Assembly: GCA_945861675.1 (NCBI GenBank)
Contig: CAMAVY010000014.1
Coordinates: 1-41,483 of the forward strand
Reading direction: 5' to 3'
From: Klebsiella pneumoniae
GTDB taxonomy: Bacteria > Pseudomonadota > Gammaproteobacteria > Pseudomonadales > Azotimanducaceae
Length of the DNA stretch: 41,483 nt
Of the stretch, positions 25,075 through 33,572 are shown in pieces. Within the stretch, counting starts at the first letter, position 1; the number at the start of each line of letters is the position of its first letter. The translations under genes were made by a program, and so were the position numbers. The notes under the pieces are model-generated. The model did no database searches. It saw nothing but the letters and a program-made list of their open reading frames with translations, and had not been told where the DNA came from.

Positions 25075-25914
25075 GTGCTGGTACGGTTCCCGATCCTGCG
25101 CGCATCCACATCAGTGTTGGCGGCATGCATCGGGCTGCTGCTGATGAGCAGCGCGGCAAACGCAGCCGCGTCCAGTAGCGCTGCTTCACTCGGCGCTGCC
25201 GCAGGTACGCGCCCACCCAACACAACAGCCGCGACAAGAACCACGACGAAATCCAAGCGCGCAGAGCCGGTCGATCCAGCACTGCTGCGGCGCCCTGCTG
25301 AACAAACGGCTGAACAAACGGCTGAACAAACGGCTGAACAAACGGCTGAACAAACGGCTGAGCAAATGGCTGAGCGAGTGGCTGAGCGAATGGCTGATGA
25401 CGGCCTACCAGAGGACCGCTTCGATGCCGAAGTCTGGCTGCACTGGATCACGCCGAAGCTCGGCCGCTACATGCCGAACACCGGCGAGCGCACAACACTG
25501 ATCGCCAGCGTGCACCGCGAAGCTGCACGCAATCACATCGATCCCGAACTGATCCTGGCGGTCATCGACGTCGAGAGCCGTTTCAATCGCTTCGCGGTCT
25601 CCCGCGTGGGCGCGCTCGGCGTGATGCAGATCATGCCGTTCTGGAAGAACGAAATCGGCCGGCGCGAAGACAACCTGAATCAGATCGATACGAACGTCCG
25701 CTATGGCGCCGCCATTCTTGCGCACTACATAGAGCGATCGAACGGCGACCTCGTACAAGCCCTCGCACGCTACAACGGGTCGCACGGCCTGCTGAATTAC
25801 CCGGACCGCGTGTTGTGGGCGTGGCGACACCGCTGGCAGTCGAAGCTCGCCAATGAAATACCTGCCATGGTCGCAAGCTGCAGGCGCTATCAATTGACTG
25901 CCTGCCGCCAGTAG
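25075..25914 (+). CDS. Lytic transglycosylase (SLT domain) with tetrapeptide repeat
   Basis: A 279-aa exported protein starting at GTG 25075. Residues 1-28 form a signal peptide (to SSAANA). Residues 75-106 are a run of AEQT repeats degrading to AEQM, AERV and AERM. The C-terminal ~130 residues form a family-1-type SLT fold: the catalytic Glu is in LAVIDVESRFNRFAVS, followed by GALGVMQIMPFWKNEIG, YGAAILAHYIE and ALARYNGSHG. It cleaves peptidoglycan to 1,6-anhydro products in the periplasm. The 12-bp DNA repeat makes the linker length liable to change. Since the start codon lies 29 bp after a terminator, expression may depend on read-through or on a promoter inside that hairpin. It converges with the TlpA-like gene 1 bp away. 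Confidence 0.88.
   Translation: MLVRFPILRASTSVLAACIGLLLMSSAANAAASSSAASLGAAAGTRPPNTTAATRTTTKSKRAEPVDPALLRRPAEQTAEQTAEQTAEQTAEQTAEQMAERVAERMADDGLPEDRFDAEVWLHWITPKLGRYMPNTGERTTLIASVHREAARNHIDPELILAVIDVESRFNRFAVSRVGALGVMQIMPFWKNEIGRREDNLNQIDTNVRYGAAILAHYIERSNGDLVQALARYNGSHGLLNYPDRVLWAWRHRWQSKLANEIPAMVASCRRYQLTACRQ
25298..25393 (+). repeat. 12-bp in-frame tandem repeat, eight copies
   Basis: Five identical units of CTGAACAAACGG (25298-25357) are followed by three diverged units (25358-25393). Each unit encodes four residues (AEQT), so gain or loss of copies keeps the transglycosylase frame. Confidence 0.95.
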
Positions 25915-25915
25915 C

Positions 25916-26500
25916 TCAGTTCCTCTCGGCGTCGGGCCCTGCTGCGGTGTCCGGCCGCCCCCCCACAGTGACAGAAGTGGTGACAGAAGCGGCGGGGACA
26001 ACCAGCGCTGCCGTCAGCGTCGCCAGCGTCTGTGGACCGATAAGGACACGCACGCCACCCGCAGGGTCAATGACGATTGTCGTCGGCAGTACTTCGGGCT
26101 TAGGCACACCCAGCGCCACGCCGGGGTCTTTGCGCAGGAGCGGAAACGCAATGCCCATTCTGCTGGCCAGGGCCTTCAGTTCCGCGCCAGCAATACCGTC
26201 GAAGTTCACGCCATAGACCGTCAGATCGCTCTTGCGTGCGGCCTGCAACGCGTTGAGGTCAGGAATCTCGTGTCGGCAGGGCGCGCACCACTCGGCCCAG
26301 TAGTTCACCAGCACCCACTTGCCGCGCTGATCGGCCAAGGCATCAGACGAGCCGTCAGCGCGATCGAACTGCACACCCGTGCCTGCGCCACAACCGAACA
26401 ACAGCAGCGCGCTCAACGCTGACAATCTCAAGGCCAACAATCTCAATACCGACACTCTCAAAACCAAAACTGGAAACCGTTTCAGCGCCGGCAAAGTCAT
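25916..26500 (-). CDS. TlpA-like thioredoxin-fold lipoprotein
   Basis: A 194-aa protein. The leader is an odd, periodic Leu/Arg/Val/Ser run ending in a probable lipobox LLFGC near residue 37. The thioredoxin fold follows, with the redox site WAEWCAPCRHEIPDLN, then YGVNFD, and the cis-Pro loop VLPTTIVIDPAGGV. TlpA/ResA-type proteins reduce periplasmic disulfides, for example in cytochrome c maturation. The C-terminal ~25 residues (Thr/Val/Gly/Pro-rich) are an extra tail. The start overlaps the stop of the YihY-type gene by 4 bp, suggesting cotranscription. The leader is coded by 15-bp repeats. Confidence 0.85.
   Translation of the reverse strand: MTLPALKRFPVLVLRVSVLRLLALRLSALSALLLFGCGAGTGVQFDRADGSSDALADQRGKWVLVNYWAEWCAPCRHEIPDLNALQAARKSDLTVYGVNFDGIAGAELKALASRMGIAFPLLRKDPGVALGVPKPEVLPTTIVIDPAGGVRVLIGPQTLATLTAALVVPAASVTTSVTVGGRPDTAAGPDAERN
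26415..26474 (-). repeat. 15-bp periodic repeat in the TlpA-like signal peptide
   Basis: Units AACGCTGACAATCTC (26415), AAGGCCAACAATCTC (26430) and AATACCGACACTCTC (26445), plus a decayed fourth, encode a five-residue period (RVSVL, RLLAL, RLSAL). The signal peptide core has thus been built by tandem duplication. Confidence 0.7.
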
Positions 26501-27726
26501 GCGTCACCCAATTCGAGAAGGTCTTCCAGTGAAATATCCAGATGACTGCGGGCCGACGACAACGCAGCATCGAGACGCGCCGCGATCCTCGGGTCGATTC
26601 CATCCCAGTTGCCCGACCAGCCAAGGTCACCATTGAGCACCTCGCTGAGATGCCACAGTGTCACGCGATCAAGGTCGCGGCCGAGCATCCAACCGCCCTG
26701 ATCCGTCCGAACCACAATACCTGTCGCCTGCAGGCATTGCAGGAGGCCGAGTGCGCGCGGCACACCCATCAACAGTTCCAACACCGCGTCATGCGACAGG
26801 CTGCTCCCTTCATGATGCGCGACGTGCAGATTGCGCAGCAGCGCCAGCGCCGCCACGAGCGCCGGCACACTGACCAATGCGCGCGGGCGCACGGGCTCGC
26901 CCATCAACTTGACCAACAATGCCCCACCCAGAATCAGCGCCCAGCACAGATAAATCCAGGTCAGAAACAACGGCACGGCCGCAAACGTGCCGTACACCAC
27001 CTGCACGCCCGATTGCGCAAAGAACAACGAAAACACACGCAATGCCAGATGGAAACACAACATTGTGGCAATGCCGCCCACCAGCGCATGCGGCAGTCGA
27101 ACAACACAATTGGGGACCGCATAGAACAGTGCCGTGAAGCTGACGCCACTGATCAACCAGGGCAGCGCGACCAGGAAACGCGCCTTGACGTCCACGCCTT
27201 CGACATCGCTGAGCAACGGAATCGACAGCACATATGAACTGACGAACGTTCCCAGTGCCAGTGCAGGCGGACCAAAGGTCAGGACGGCCCAGTACAACAG
27301 CAGGCGGGACATGCCTTTGCGCGGCTCCGTCACCGCCCAGATCCGGTTGAACGCCTGCTCCACATTCTCGAGCAGCAGGTAAGACGTGACCAGCAGCAAC
27401 CCCGATCCCCACAACGTGAGTCCGCGCGCCTGATCGGAGAAGCTATGCAGCTGCTCGCGCAGTTGTTCACCCGCGGCCGGCAGGAAATTGCGGAAGATGA
27501 ACTGCTCGATATCCGCCCCGACCGACGAGAACTCCGGCATGATGGACAGCACGGCATAAGTGACCGTCATCAGCGGCACCACCGCGAACAACGTGGTGTA
27601 GGTCAGCGCCGCTGCAGTCTTCAGCTGCCCATCACGCATGAAGCGCAAAACAAACTCGGTCACGATGAACCGCAGCCGTTCGATCACACGGAATTGCAGC
27701 GGCAGACGTTGCAGAACAGATCGCAT
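26497..27726 (-). CDS. YihY/BrkB-family inner membrane protein
   Basis: About 409 aa from the ATG at 27726; the open frame upstream crosses the divergent arsC-like gene and is not credible. The membrane part has some six helices with the family block DGQLKTAAALTYTTLFAVVPLMTV near residues 30-55, then WGSGLLLVTSYLLLENVEQAFNRIW and VYGTFAAVPLFLTWIYLCW. The C-terminal ~110 residues are a soluble winged-helix-like part (LELLMGVPRALGLLQCLQ). The family was once called RNase BN, but its true role is unclear; transport has been suggested. It is coupled to the TlpA-like gene downstream. Confidence 0.9.
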   Translation of the reverse strand: MRSVLQRLPLQFRVIERLRFIVTEFVLRFMRDGQLKTAAALTYTTLFAVVPLMTVTYAVLSIMPEFSSVGADIEQFIFRNFLPAAGEQLREQLHSFSDQARGLTLWGSGLLLVTSYLLLENVEQAFNRIWAVTEPRKGMSRLLLYWAVLTFGPPALALGTFVSSYVLSIPLLSDVEGVDVKARFLVALPWLISGVSFTALFYAVPNCVVRLPHALVGGIATMLCFHLALRVFSLFFAQSGVQVVYGTFAAVPLFLTWIYLCWALILGGALLVKLMGEPVRPRALVSVPALVAALALLRNLHVAHHEGSSLSHDAVLELLMGVPRALGLLQCLQATGIVVRTDQGGWMLGRDLDRVTLWHLSEVLNGDLGWSGNWDGIDPRIAARLDAALSSARSHLDISLEDLLELGDA

Positions 27727-27765
27727 AAGCAGGACCCGCGACGGCGAATGACCGACGGAAGCACC

Positions 27766-27771
27766 TAGAAT
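27766..27771 (+). promoter_or_regulatory. Candidate -10 element for the ArsC-like gene
   Basis: TAGAAT followed by a GC-rich stretch (ACCCGCCCG) lies 29 bp before the ATG at 27800, like the -10 of the tRNA-Lys promoter. No good -35 is seen, so this is tentative. Confidence 0.3.
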
Positions 27772-27799
27772 ACCCGCCCGACCCGCACCGGCGGCCGCA

Positions 27800-28150
27800 A
27801 TGCCTGCATTCCACATCCTGCACAACCCGAAATGCTCGAAGTCACGTGCCTGCCTGCAGCTGCTTGAGGCGCATGGCGTGCAAGCACACATTCGGCTGTA
27901 TCTCGAATCGCCACTGTCGCTCGCGGAGCTCCACGTACTGCACGCGGCCCTGGGTGGCAACGTGCGGGAGATGCTGCGGGCTGACGATCCGGCAGCGCGC
28001 GCTGCCGGCCTTGATGACTCAGGTCTGTCAGACGATCAGCTGCTGCAGGGCGTCGCGAGTTTCCCGGCACTCATGCAGCGCCCTATCGTCATCGTTGGCG
28101 ATCGTGCGCTGGTCTGCCGTCCACCCGAGCGTGTCCTCACGCTTCTGTGA
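27800..28150 (+). CDS. ArsC/Spx-family reductase (arsenate reductase-like)
   Basis: A 116-aa thioredoxin-fold protein with the catalytic Cys in HNPKCSKSRACLQLLE and the conserved loop MQRPIVIVGDRALVCRP; the Arg in QRP is part of the ArsC anion site. The family includes glutaredoxin-linked arsenate reductases, and the short length and motif fit that branch. No arsenic operon partner (arsR, arsB) is present, so a resistance role is unproven. It is followed 13 bp later by a DUF2069 gene, a pairing seen in other gammaproteobacteria. Confidence 0.88.
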   Translation: MPAFHILHNPKCSKSRACLQLLEAHGVQAHIRLYLESPLSLAELHVLHAALGGNVREMLRADDPAARAAGLDDSGLSDDQLLQGVASFPALMQRPIVIVGDRALVCRPPERVLTLL

Positions 28151-28163
28151 ATCAGCCGCTCCC

Positions 28164-28553
28164 ATGAACCAGCCGGGCGCACCCACAGGTATGCAATCCG
28201 CACATCGCCAGGCTCGCGACGCGCACACCTGGCTGCTGCTGGGTTGTGCAACGCTGCTCGCTGCACTGCACTTCGCCAGCGCGTTCGCGCATCAACCACC
28301 GGGCAGCGCGTTTCCAATCGCACCCGTCATTGCATTGGTCCTGCTGCTTACGCCGGCAGTCGGCGCCTGGCAGGGCCGCGGGCGTTCTGGTTTCTGGTAT
28401 GCGCTGCTGAGCACACTATTCGTTGCACACGCGTTCGTTGTCGCCGCGACCCACGCTACCCAGGCTTTTGGCTTTGCGCTGCTGGCCGCCAGCCTGATGC
28501 TGTTCATCGAGGCGTGCGCATATGCACGCCATCGCGGGCTCGCCGCAGGGTGA
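28164..28553 (+). CDS. DUF2069-family membrane protein
   Basis: A 129-aa hydrophobic protein with about four helices: residues 24-42, 52-68, 78-98 and 100-118. The start MNQPGAP lies 13 bp after the ArsC-like stop; a Met nine codons later is an alternative. Composition and position after an ArsC-like gene match DUF2069 membrane proteins. The function is unknown. It converges with the GNAT gene. Confidence 0.75.
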   Translation: MNQPGAPTGMQSAHRQARDAHTWLLLGCATLLAALHFASAFAHQPPGSAFPIAPVIALVLLLTPAVGAWQGRGRSGFWYALLSTLFVAHAFVVAATHATQAFGFALLAASLMLFIEACAYARHRGLAAG

Positions 28554-28571
28554 GACCGGCAGTTCGACAAA

Positions 28572-29033
28572 CTAGCACTGACTGTGCAGCCGTTTCGACA
28601 ACAGCAAACGGTTCTCGACCGGCACATCCCGTGGATCAACCTGAAGAATGTCGTAGCCGCGTTTGACCAACAGTCGCAGCATGCTGCGATGCCGATTGCG
28701 GGTTTTCACGTAGATGCGCTCGAAGCCCGCAGCGATCGCCCAGCTTTCCTGCGCGTCAAGCAACCCGACTGCGACGCCGTGCGAACGCCGCGCCGGCAGC
28801 ACGCCACCCATCCAGCTATACCAGGAGCCATCGGCGTAGCGGTCATAGCCGGCTTTGAAACCCACCGGCTGGTCGTCAACCGATGCAATCAGCACCAGCG
28901 CGCTGCGTCCGGACAACCGCCGATGAAAGTCGCGCAAGTCGAGCCCGCCATCACCAGCATCGAACTCCGGAATCTGCTCAGCCAGCGCAAATGCGGTCTC
29001 GATGTCACCTTGGCTGATGACGAAGTCAGCCAT
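28572..29033 (-). CDS. GNAT-family N-acetyltransferase
   Basis: About 153 aa from MADFVISQGDIE. The GNAT fold shows LVLIASVDDQPVGFKAGY (strands 2-4), the acetyl-CoA loop in LPARRSHGVAVGLLDAQESWA (a variant of RxxGxG), and ERIYVKTRNRHRSMLRLLVKRGYD (helix 4 and strand 6). The acceptor cannot be told from the sequence. It lies before the ABM gene on the same strand with a 76-bp gap. Confidence 0.85.
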   Translation of the reverse strand: MADFVISQGDIETAFALAEQIPEFDAGDGGLDLRDFHRRLSGRSALVLIASVDDQPVGFKAGYDRYADGSWYSWMGGVLPARRSHGVAVGLLDAQESWAIAAGFERIYVKTRNRHRSMLRLLVKRGYDILQVDPRDVPVENRLLLSKRLHSQC

Positions 29034-29109
29034 GCACGCGTCCGCACTTCCGAGCAACGCAGTGCGGACCGAAGCTCACGGGTTCAAGACGGATGTACAT
29101 CCGCTCAGG

Positions 29110-29439
29110 CTAGTGCAGCACCATGCGCGGCGCTTCACGTTGCATGGGCTCCAGGTCGGGAATCTCGAAGCGGCGCATATTGATCTCGCCGTCGAGCACC
29201 TCCGGCAACGACTGCACGAGCCGCTCCATGCCTGCAATCCGAAAGTGCGACGAGAGCGCGTCGATGTCCTGCCACTCCTGCAACAGGAAGATGGTGGGAT
29301 CGCCCGACACACCGAGAAAGACCTCATACCGCAGGCAACCCGATTCGTGGCGCGCGGTGTAGGCGATTTCGTGAAACAGCTTCAGCGCACGCTCGCGCGC
29401 CGCGTGCCGATAGGAAACAAAGCCATGCACAATAATCAT
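29110..29439 (-). CDS. ABM-domain (antibiotic biosynthesis monooxygenase-like) protein
   Basis: A 109-aa dimeric ferredoxin-like fold protein of the YgiN/ABM type. Marks are RERALKLFHEIAYTARHESGC, then LRYEVFLG, and TIFLLQEWQDIDALSSHF with its His. Related proteins are cofactor-free quinol monooxygenases or heme-degrading enzymes; others have no known activity. It lies 73 bp before the prpE stop on the same strand. Confidence 0.8.
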   Translation of the reverse strand: MIIVHGFVSYRHAARERALKLFHEIAYTARHESGCLRYEVFLGVSGDPTIFLLQEWQDIDALSSHFRIAGMERLVQSLPEVLDGEINMRRFEIPDLEPMQREAPRMVLH

Positions 29440-29512
29440 GAGCGTTGACTGTCAGTGATCGAACTTGAGACCTGGAAGATATAGCCGAGGTCCAGCAATT
29501 CGGCCAGTGCAG

Positions 29513-31390
29513 TCAACCCGGACGCAGGACCGCCGCGATTTCGCTCAGGATGGCCGGGTCGTCGATCGTCGACGGCACATCGAACGGCTTGCCGTCTGCA
29601 ATCTTGCGCATGATCTGGCGCAGGATTTTTCCAGATCGCGTCTTTGGCAGGCGTTTAACGATGTATGCGCGCTTGAAGTTGGCAAACGCACCAATCTGCT
29701 GACGCACCATCTGCACCAGATCGAGCTCAAGTTGCTGCGGGTCGATGTTGCTGCCGTCCTTCAGCAGCACAAGTCCCACCGGCACCTGGCCGCGATCGAC
29801 ATCTTCTATGCCGATCACCGCGCACTCGGCCACCGCCGGATGCGCGGCAACAATCTCCTCCATCTCGCCGGTCGACATGCGGTGGCCGGCCACATTGATC
29901 ACGTCATCCACCCGCCCCATGATGAAAACGTAACCGTCATCATCGCGATAACCGCCATCGCCGGTCAGATAGAAGCCCTCATAACGGCTCCAGTACGCGT
30001 CGAGAAAACGCTGATGGTCGCCCCACACCGAGGGCAGCGCGCCGGGAGGCAGTGGCCCCTTGATCACCACGTTGCCTTCCTGATTGGGCCCGAGCTCATG
30101 GCCGTCTTCATCGAGGATGCGCAAATCGAATCCCGGCACCGGCAGCGTCGGTGAACCGGCTTTGGTCGGCAGCAGTTCGACCCCCACCATGTTCGCCACC
30201 ATGGGCCAACCCGATTCTGTCTGCCACCAATGATCGATGACCGGAATACCCAGAATCTGCTTCAACCATTGATAGGTTGGCGGATCGAGGCGCTCTCCGG
30301 CGACAAACAGATGCTTGAGGCAGCTGACGTCGTAGCTGCGCAACAGCAACGCCTCCGGGTCTTCCTTCTTGATGGCACGAAAGGCCGTCGGCGCGACAAA
30401 AAAGGTCTTCACGCGATGTTCGGCAATCACGCGCCAGAACGCGCCGGCATCCGGTGTGCGTACGGGTTTGCCTTCATACAACAGCGTGGTGCAACCGGCG
30501 ATCAATGGCCCGTAGACGATGTAGGAATGCCCGACCACCCAGCCGACATCAGACGCGGCCCAGAACACATCGCCCATGTTCACGCCATAGACGCTGGTCA
30601 GGCTGTACTGCAATGCAACGGCGTGACCGCCGTTATCGCGCAACACACCCTTCGGCTTGCCTGTAGTGCCCGAGGTGTACAGGACATACAGCGGATCCGT
30701 CGCCAGCAACGGCACGGCATCGGCCGGGACTGCCTGCGCCCGCAGCGCTGCCCAGTCATGATCGCGACCCGCCACAAGCGGCGCGTGCAACTGCGGCCGC
30801 TGCAACATCACGCACGCATCAGGCTTGTGCGTCGCCAGCGCCCAGGCCTCGTCCAGCAACGGTTTGTAAGGGATGATGTTCGCGAACTCGATGCCGCAGG
30901 ACGCGGTCAGCACGACTTTCGGTATTGCGTCATCGATGCGGAGCGCAAGTTCAGGCGCCGCGAAGCCACCGAATACGACCGAGTGCACAGCGCCAAGCCG
31001 CGCGCACGCCAGCATGGCAATGGCCGCCTCGGGCACCATGGGCAGGTAGATGATGACGCGATCGCCTTTGCCGACACCCAGCCCTTTCAGCGCGCCCGCG
31101 AACAATGCGACCTCATGCAGCAGCTCACGATAGCTGTAGCGGCGGATTGTCCCGGTGACCGGCGAGTCGTAGATGAGTGCGATCTGCTCGCCGCGCCCTG
31201 CGGCTACGTGCCGATCGAGTGCCAACCAGGAAGTGTTCAGTTCGCCATCGGGATACCAGCGCACTGCGCCTTGCTCGTCGAGCGCTTGCGTGATCGTTGG
31301 CGGTTTGAACCACTCGATGTTGTTGGCCTGCTGCGCCCAGAAGGCAACAGGCGCCGATGCCCAGCGGTCGTACTCTTCGCGGTAAGTCAT
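29513..31390 (-). CDS. prpE: Propionyl-CoA synthetase (acetyl-CoA synthetase family)
   Basis: About 625 aa from MTYREEY (ATG at 31390). This is an AMP-forming acyl-CoA synthetase close in length and sequence blocks to PrpE. Seen: YLPMVPEAAIAMLACARLGA with HSVVFGGFA, the ATP loop YTSGTTGKPKGVLRD, DVGWVVGHSYIVYGPLIAG, WWQTESGWPMVA, LTGDGGYRDDDGYVFIMGR with DDVINVAGHRMSTGE, and the C-terminal KTRSGKILRQ with the catalytic, acetylation-sensitive Lys. PrpE activates propionate. No prpBCD methylcitrate genes are here, but an AMACR-type gene follows upstream, hinting at branched or odd-chain acyl-CoA metabolism. A related short-chain substrate is possible. Confidence 0.9.
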   Translation of the reverse strand: MTYREEYDRWASAPVAFWAQQANNIEWFKPPTITQALDEQGAVRWYPDGELNTSWLALDRHVAAGRGEQIALIYDSPVTGTIRRYSYRELLHEVALFAGALKGLGVGKGDRVIIYLPMVPEAAIAMLACARLGAVHSVVFGGFAAPELALRIDDAIPKVVLTASCGIEFANIIPYKPLLDEAWALATHKPDACVMLQRPQLHAPLVAGRDHDWAALRAQAVPADAVPLLATDPLYVLYTSGTTGKPKGVLRDNGGHAVALQYSLTSVYGVNMGDVFWAASDVGWVVGHSYIVYGPLIAGCTTLLYEGKPVRTPDAGAFWRVIAEHRVKTFFVAPTAFRAIKKEDPEALLLRSYDVSCLKHLFVAGERLDPPTYQWLKQILGIPVIDHWWQTESGWPMVANMVGVELLPTKAGSPTLPVPGFDLRILDEDGHELGPNQEGNVVIKGPLPPGALPSVWGDHQRFLDAYWSRYEGFYLTGDGGYRDDDGYVFIMGRVDDVINVAGHRMSTGEMEEIVAAHPAVAECAVIGIEDVDRGQVPVGLVLLKDGSNIDPQQLELDLVQMVRQQIGAFANFKRAYIVKRLPKTRSGKILRQIMRKIADGKPFDVPSTIDDPAILSEIAAVLRPG

Positions 31391-31571
31391 GCAGTGGCCC
31401 AAATGCCCATATAAAGGACGCGTGCAGATTCTCGAAATGAGCTACGCGACGGCCCTGCCCGTCAGCCCGCAAGCTGCCAACGCCCTACCTGGTGATAGAA
31501 CCGCGGCCAGCAGGTGAACAAGCCACCCCTTGAGCAGAAACCCGTTCAGGAAGAGCCTGCACGCCGCTGCG

Positions 31572-32075
31572 CTACTTCTTCGCCATCATCTTCTTGAGCT
31601 GCGCCGCCGCCGGCATCGCCTTGATCAGGTCCTGATATGGCTTCGAACGTTTGGCGATCTTCTTATGTTCGGAATAGAAGTCGACCGCGCGCTGCCAGGC
31701 GCCTTCCAGACCATGCAGGCTGATGGATACCGTCGTATTCACGATCTTGCTTTCGAGCGTAGACATGATGCCGATCTGAAACACAGGGGTCTTGGTGCCG
31801 CTCTTCTCGGTCTTCATGCGGAACAGAATGCCGCGTACGCGACCACGCGAATCGACATTCACCTCCCGCGCATTCTTCTCTTTGGCAGACTTCTGCAGGC
31901 CAGACAATTCCACGTCGCGCGCTTCAGCCTGCAACTTGACGGTGTTGCGCTCCGCGCCGCGCATGCGTTTGCCGTCGACCTTCAGCGAGAAGTACTCCTG
32001 GTACGTCTTGCCGTTGATCTGGCGGCGGACTCGATAGCCGTGGAATCGCGGGGTATCCAGAAGTTCGACACTCAT
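31572..32075 (-). CDS. Unrecognised basic protein, 167 aa
   Basis: I do not recognise a named family. The N-terminus HGYRVRRQINGKTYQEYFSLK resembles the three-stranded, arm-type or AP2-like DNA-binding folds seen in phage integrases, with alternating aromatic and basic residues. The middle is rich in Lys, Glu and Arg (SGLQKSAKEKNAREV). Then come GRVRGILFRMKTEKSGTKTP, STLESKIVNTTVSISLHGLE and a basic C-terminal helix (AAAQLKKMMAKK). It may bind nucleic acid; that is inference. It lies 18 bp from the AMACR gene and 181 bp from prpE, on the same strand. Confidence 0.75.
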   Translation of the reverse strand: MSVELLDTPRFHGYRVRRQINGKTYQEYFSLKVDGKRMRGAERNTVKLQAEARDVELSGLQKSAKEKNAREVNVDSRGRVRGILFRMKTEKSGTKTPVFQIGIMSTLESKIVNTTVSISLHGLEGAWQRAVDFYSEHKKIAKRSKPYQDLIKAMPAAAQLKKMMAKK

Positions 32076-32093
32076 ATCACTTCCTCGCGTGAG

Positions 32094-33227
32094 CTAATCG
32101 GCGCCAATGGCGCCCTGGCTGCGCAGACTGGCAATCTCATCCACTGAAAAACCAAAAGACGACAACACGCTGGACGTGTCCTCTCCTGGCCGACGTGCAC
32201 CGTGCCGCAGCTCGGCTTCGGTACGACTGAATCGCGGCGAAGGCGATGGCTGTACTACACCATCAAACTCGACAAAAGTCTTGCGTTGAGCGTTGTGCGG
32301 ATGGGCCGGTGCTTCCGACAGCGACAGCACCGGCGCAAAGCACACGTCGCTGCCTTCCATGATGGCACGCCACTCATCCCGGCTCTTGGTCTTGAACACC
32401 CGCGCCAGTTCCTCTTTCAGCGCGGGCCATTCGGCCGCATTCATCTGTGGCTTGAAGCGTTCTGCGTCCACACCCGTCTTCTGTAACAACTCGGCATAGA
32501 ACTGCGGCTCGATGGAGCCAATTGCAACGTGTTTGCCATCAGAAGTTTCGTAGGTGTCATAGAAATGAGCACCGCCATCAAGCAGATTGCTGCCACGCTG
32601 TTCGCGCCAGCCGCCCGAAGCCTGCATCGTAAAAAACATGGCCATCAGCGTTGCAGCACCATCGACCATCGCCGCATCGATCACCTGGCCCTTGCCGGAC
32701 TTCTGCGCCTCAAGCAAAGCGCACACGATGCCGAATGCCAACAACATGCCTCCGCCGCCGAAGTCACCGACCAGATTAAGGGGCGGCACGGGCTTGCCAC
32801 CCTTGGGTCCGATCGCATGCAGCGCACCCGACAGGGCGATGTAGTTGATGTCATGCCCTGCCGCCTGTGCCATCGGACCATCCTGTCCCCAGCCGGTCAT
32901 GCGTCCGTACACCAGCTTCTGATTGCGCGCCATGCAGGCATCCGGACCCAGACCCAGACGCTCCGTCACGCCGGGCCTAAAGCCCTCAAAAATTGCATCT
33001 GCTTTGCCGCACATGCGCAGCACCGCTGCCACCGCTTCGGGATGCTTGAGGTCGAGCGCAATCGAACGCCGATTGCGGATCAGCACGTCCTTTGATCGAG
33101 CGGCGGGCGCGCCCATCCGATCGATGCGAATCACGTCTGCGCCCATGTCGGACAGCATCATTCCGCAGAACGGCCCTGGACCGATGCCTGCAAGCTCAAG
33201 GACGGTATACCCACTCAGTGGTCCCAC
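32094..33227 (-). CDS. CaiB/BaiF-family enzyme, alpha-methylacyl-CoA racemase-like
   Basis: A 377-aa family III CoA-transferase-fold protein. The GTG start at 33227 follows AGAGGA at good spacing. N-terminal [20 protein letters not shown] and GADVIRID are typical, as are [31 protein letters not shown] and [29 protein letters not shown] holds the His-Asp pair used by AMACR, and [15 protein letters not shown] follows. AMACR epimerises 2-methylacyl-CoA, for beta-oxidation of branched chains and sterol side chains. The retained His-Asp signature favours racemase over CoA-transferase. Probably cotranscribed with the 167-aa gene. Confidence 0.9.
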   Translation of the reverse strand: MGPLSGYTVLELAGIGPGPFCGMMLSDMGADVIRIDRMGAPAARSKDVLIRNRRSIALDLKHPEAVAAVLRMCGKADAIFEGFRPGVTERLGLGPDACMARNQKLVYGRMTGWGQDGPMAQAAGHDINYIALSGALHAIGPKGGKPVPPLNLVGDFGGGGMLLAFGIVCALLEAQKSGKGQVIDAAMVDGAATLMAMFFTMQASGGWREQRGSNLLDGGAHFYDTYETSDGKHVAIGSIEPQFYAELLQKTGVDAERFKPQMNAAEWPALKEELARVFKTKSRDEWRAIMEGSDVCFAPVLSLSEAPAHPHNAQRKTFVEFDGVVQPSPSPRFSRTEAELRHGARRPGEDTSSVLSSFGFSVDEIASLRSQGAIGAD

Positions 33228-33572
33228 GATTTTTGTCCTCTTGGCCCGGTTACTTCCGAGACTGCCTTTCGATCAGGTATTGCGACTGGAGCACGTGCTG
33301 CCGTTACGAAACCGTCTCGACCACACCGACTCGACTACACCAACTCGCCGACGCGACATCGACTGCACAACGAGATCCACAAACCAACGCGCCCTATCTG
33401 CCACCGCCAAGACACACGCTCGGCAAAACACTGACGGGGTAGCAATGGCTCCGGCATGTGCACGGCTAGTTTTACCACGAAACATCTGAGAGGGAAGCCT
33501 GCGCGGCTCATCAAAACCGTTGTCGTGCGACGAACCGCGCGAACCACGCCCGCGCACAATTGTGCGTGCAGG
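33228..33572. other. 345-bp intergenic region between the AMACR and ABC exporter genes
   Basis: No gene seen; ORFs in it lack family features. It carries the palindrome at 33551-33568 near the exporter's end and presumably the AMACR promoter on the minus strand, which I could not identify. The stretch about 33320-33400 is rich in short CGAC and CACC motifs without a clear period. Confidence 0.5.
33551..33568 (-). terminator. Palindrome just past the ABC exporter gene
   Basis: An 18-bp palindrome centred on CACAATTGTG, with one G-T pair, lies 4 bp beyond the exporter stop. It can form a hairpin in the 3' end of the mRNA. No T-run follows, so it is a weak terminator or a protein-binding site. 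Confidence 0.4.

Noticed and set aside
25075..25130. A possible lipobox (LAAC) in the transglycosylase leader.
   Set aside because: The hydrophobic core continues well past the Cys and ends at a good signal peptidase I site, so a lipoprotein is less likely.
31391..31450. A possible prpE promoter with TTATAT as -10 and TTTCGA as -35.
   Set aside because: The -35 is weak and the leader is unremarkable; not strong enough to list.
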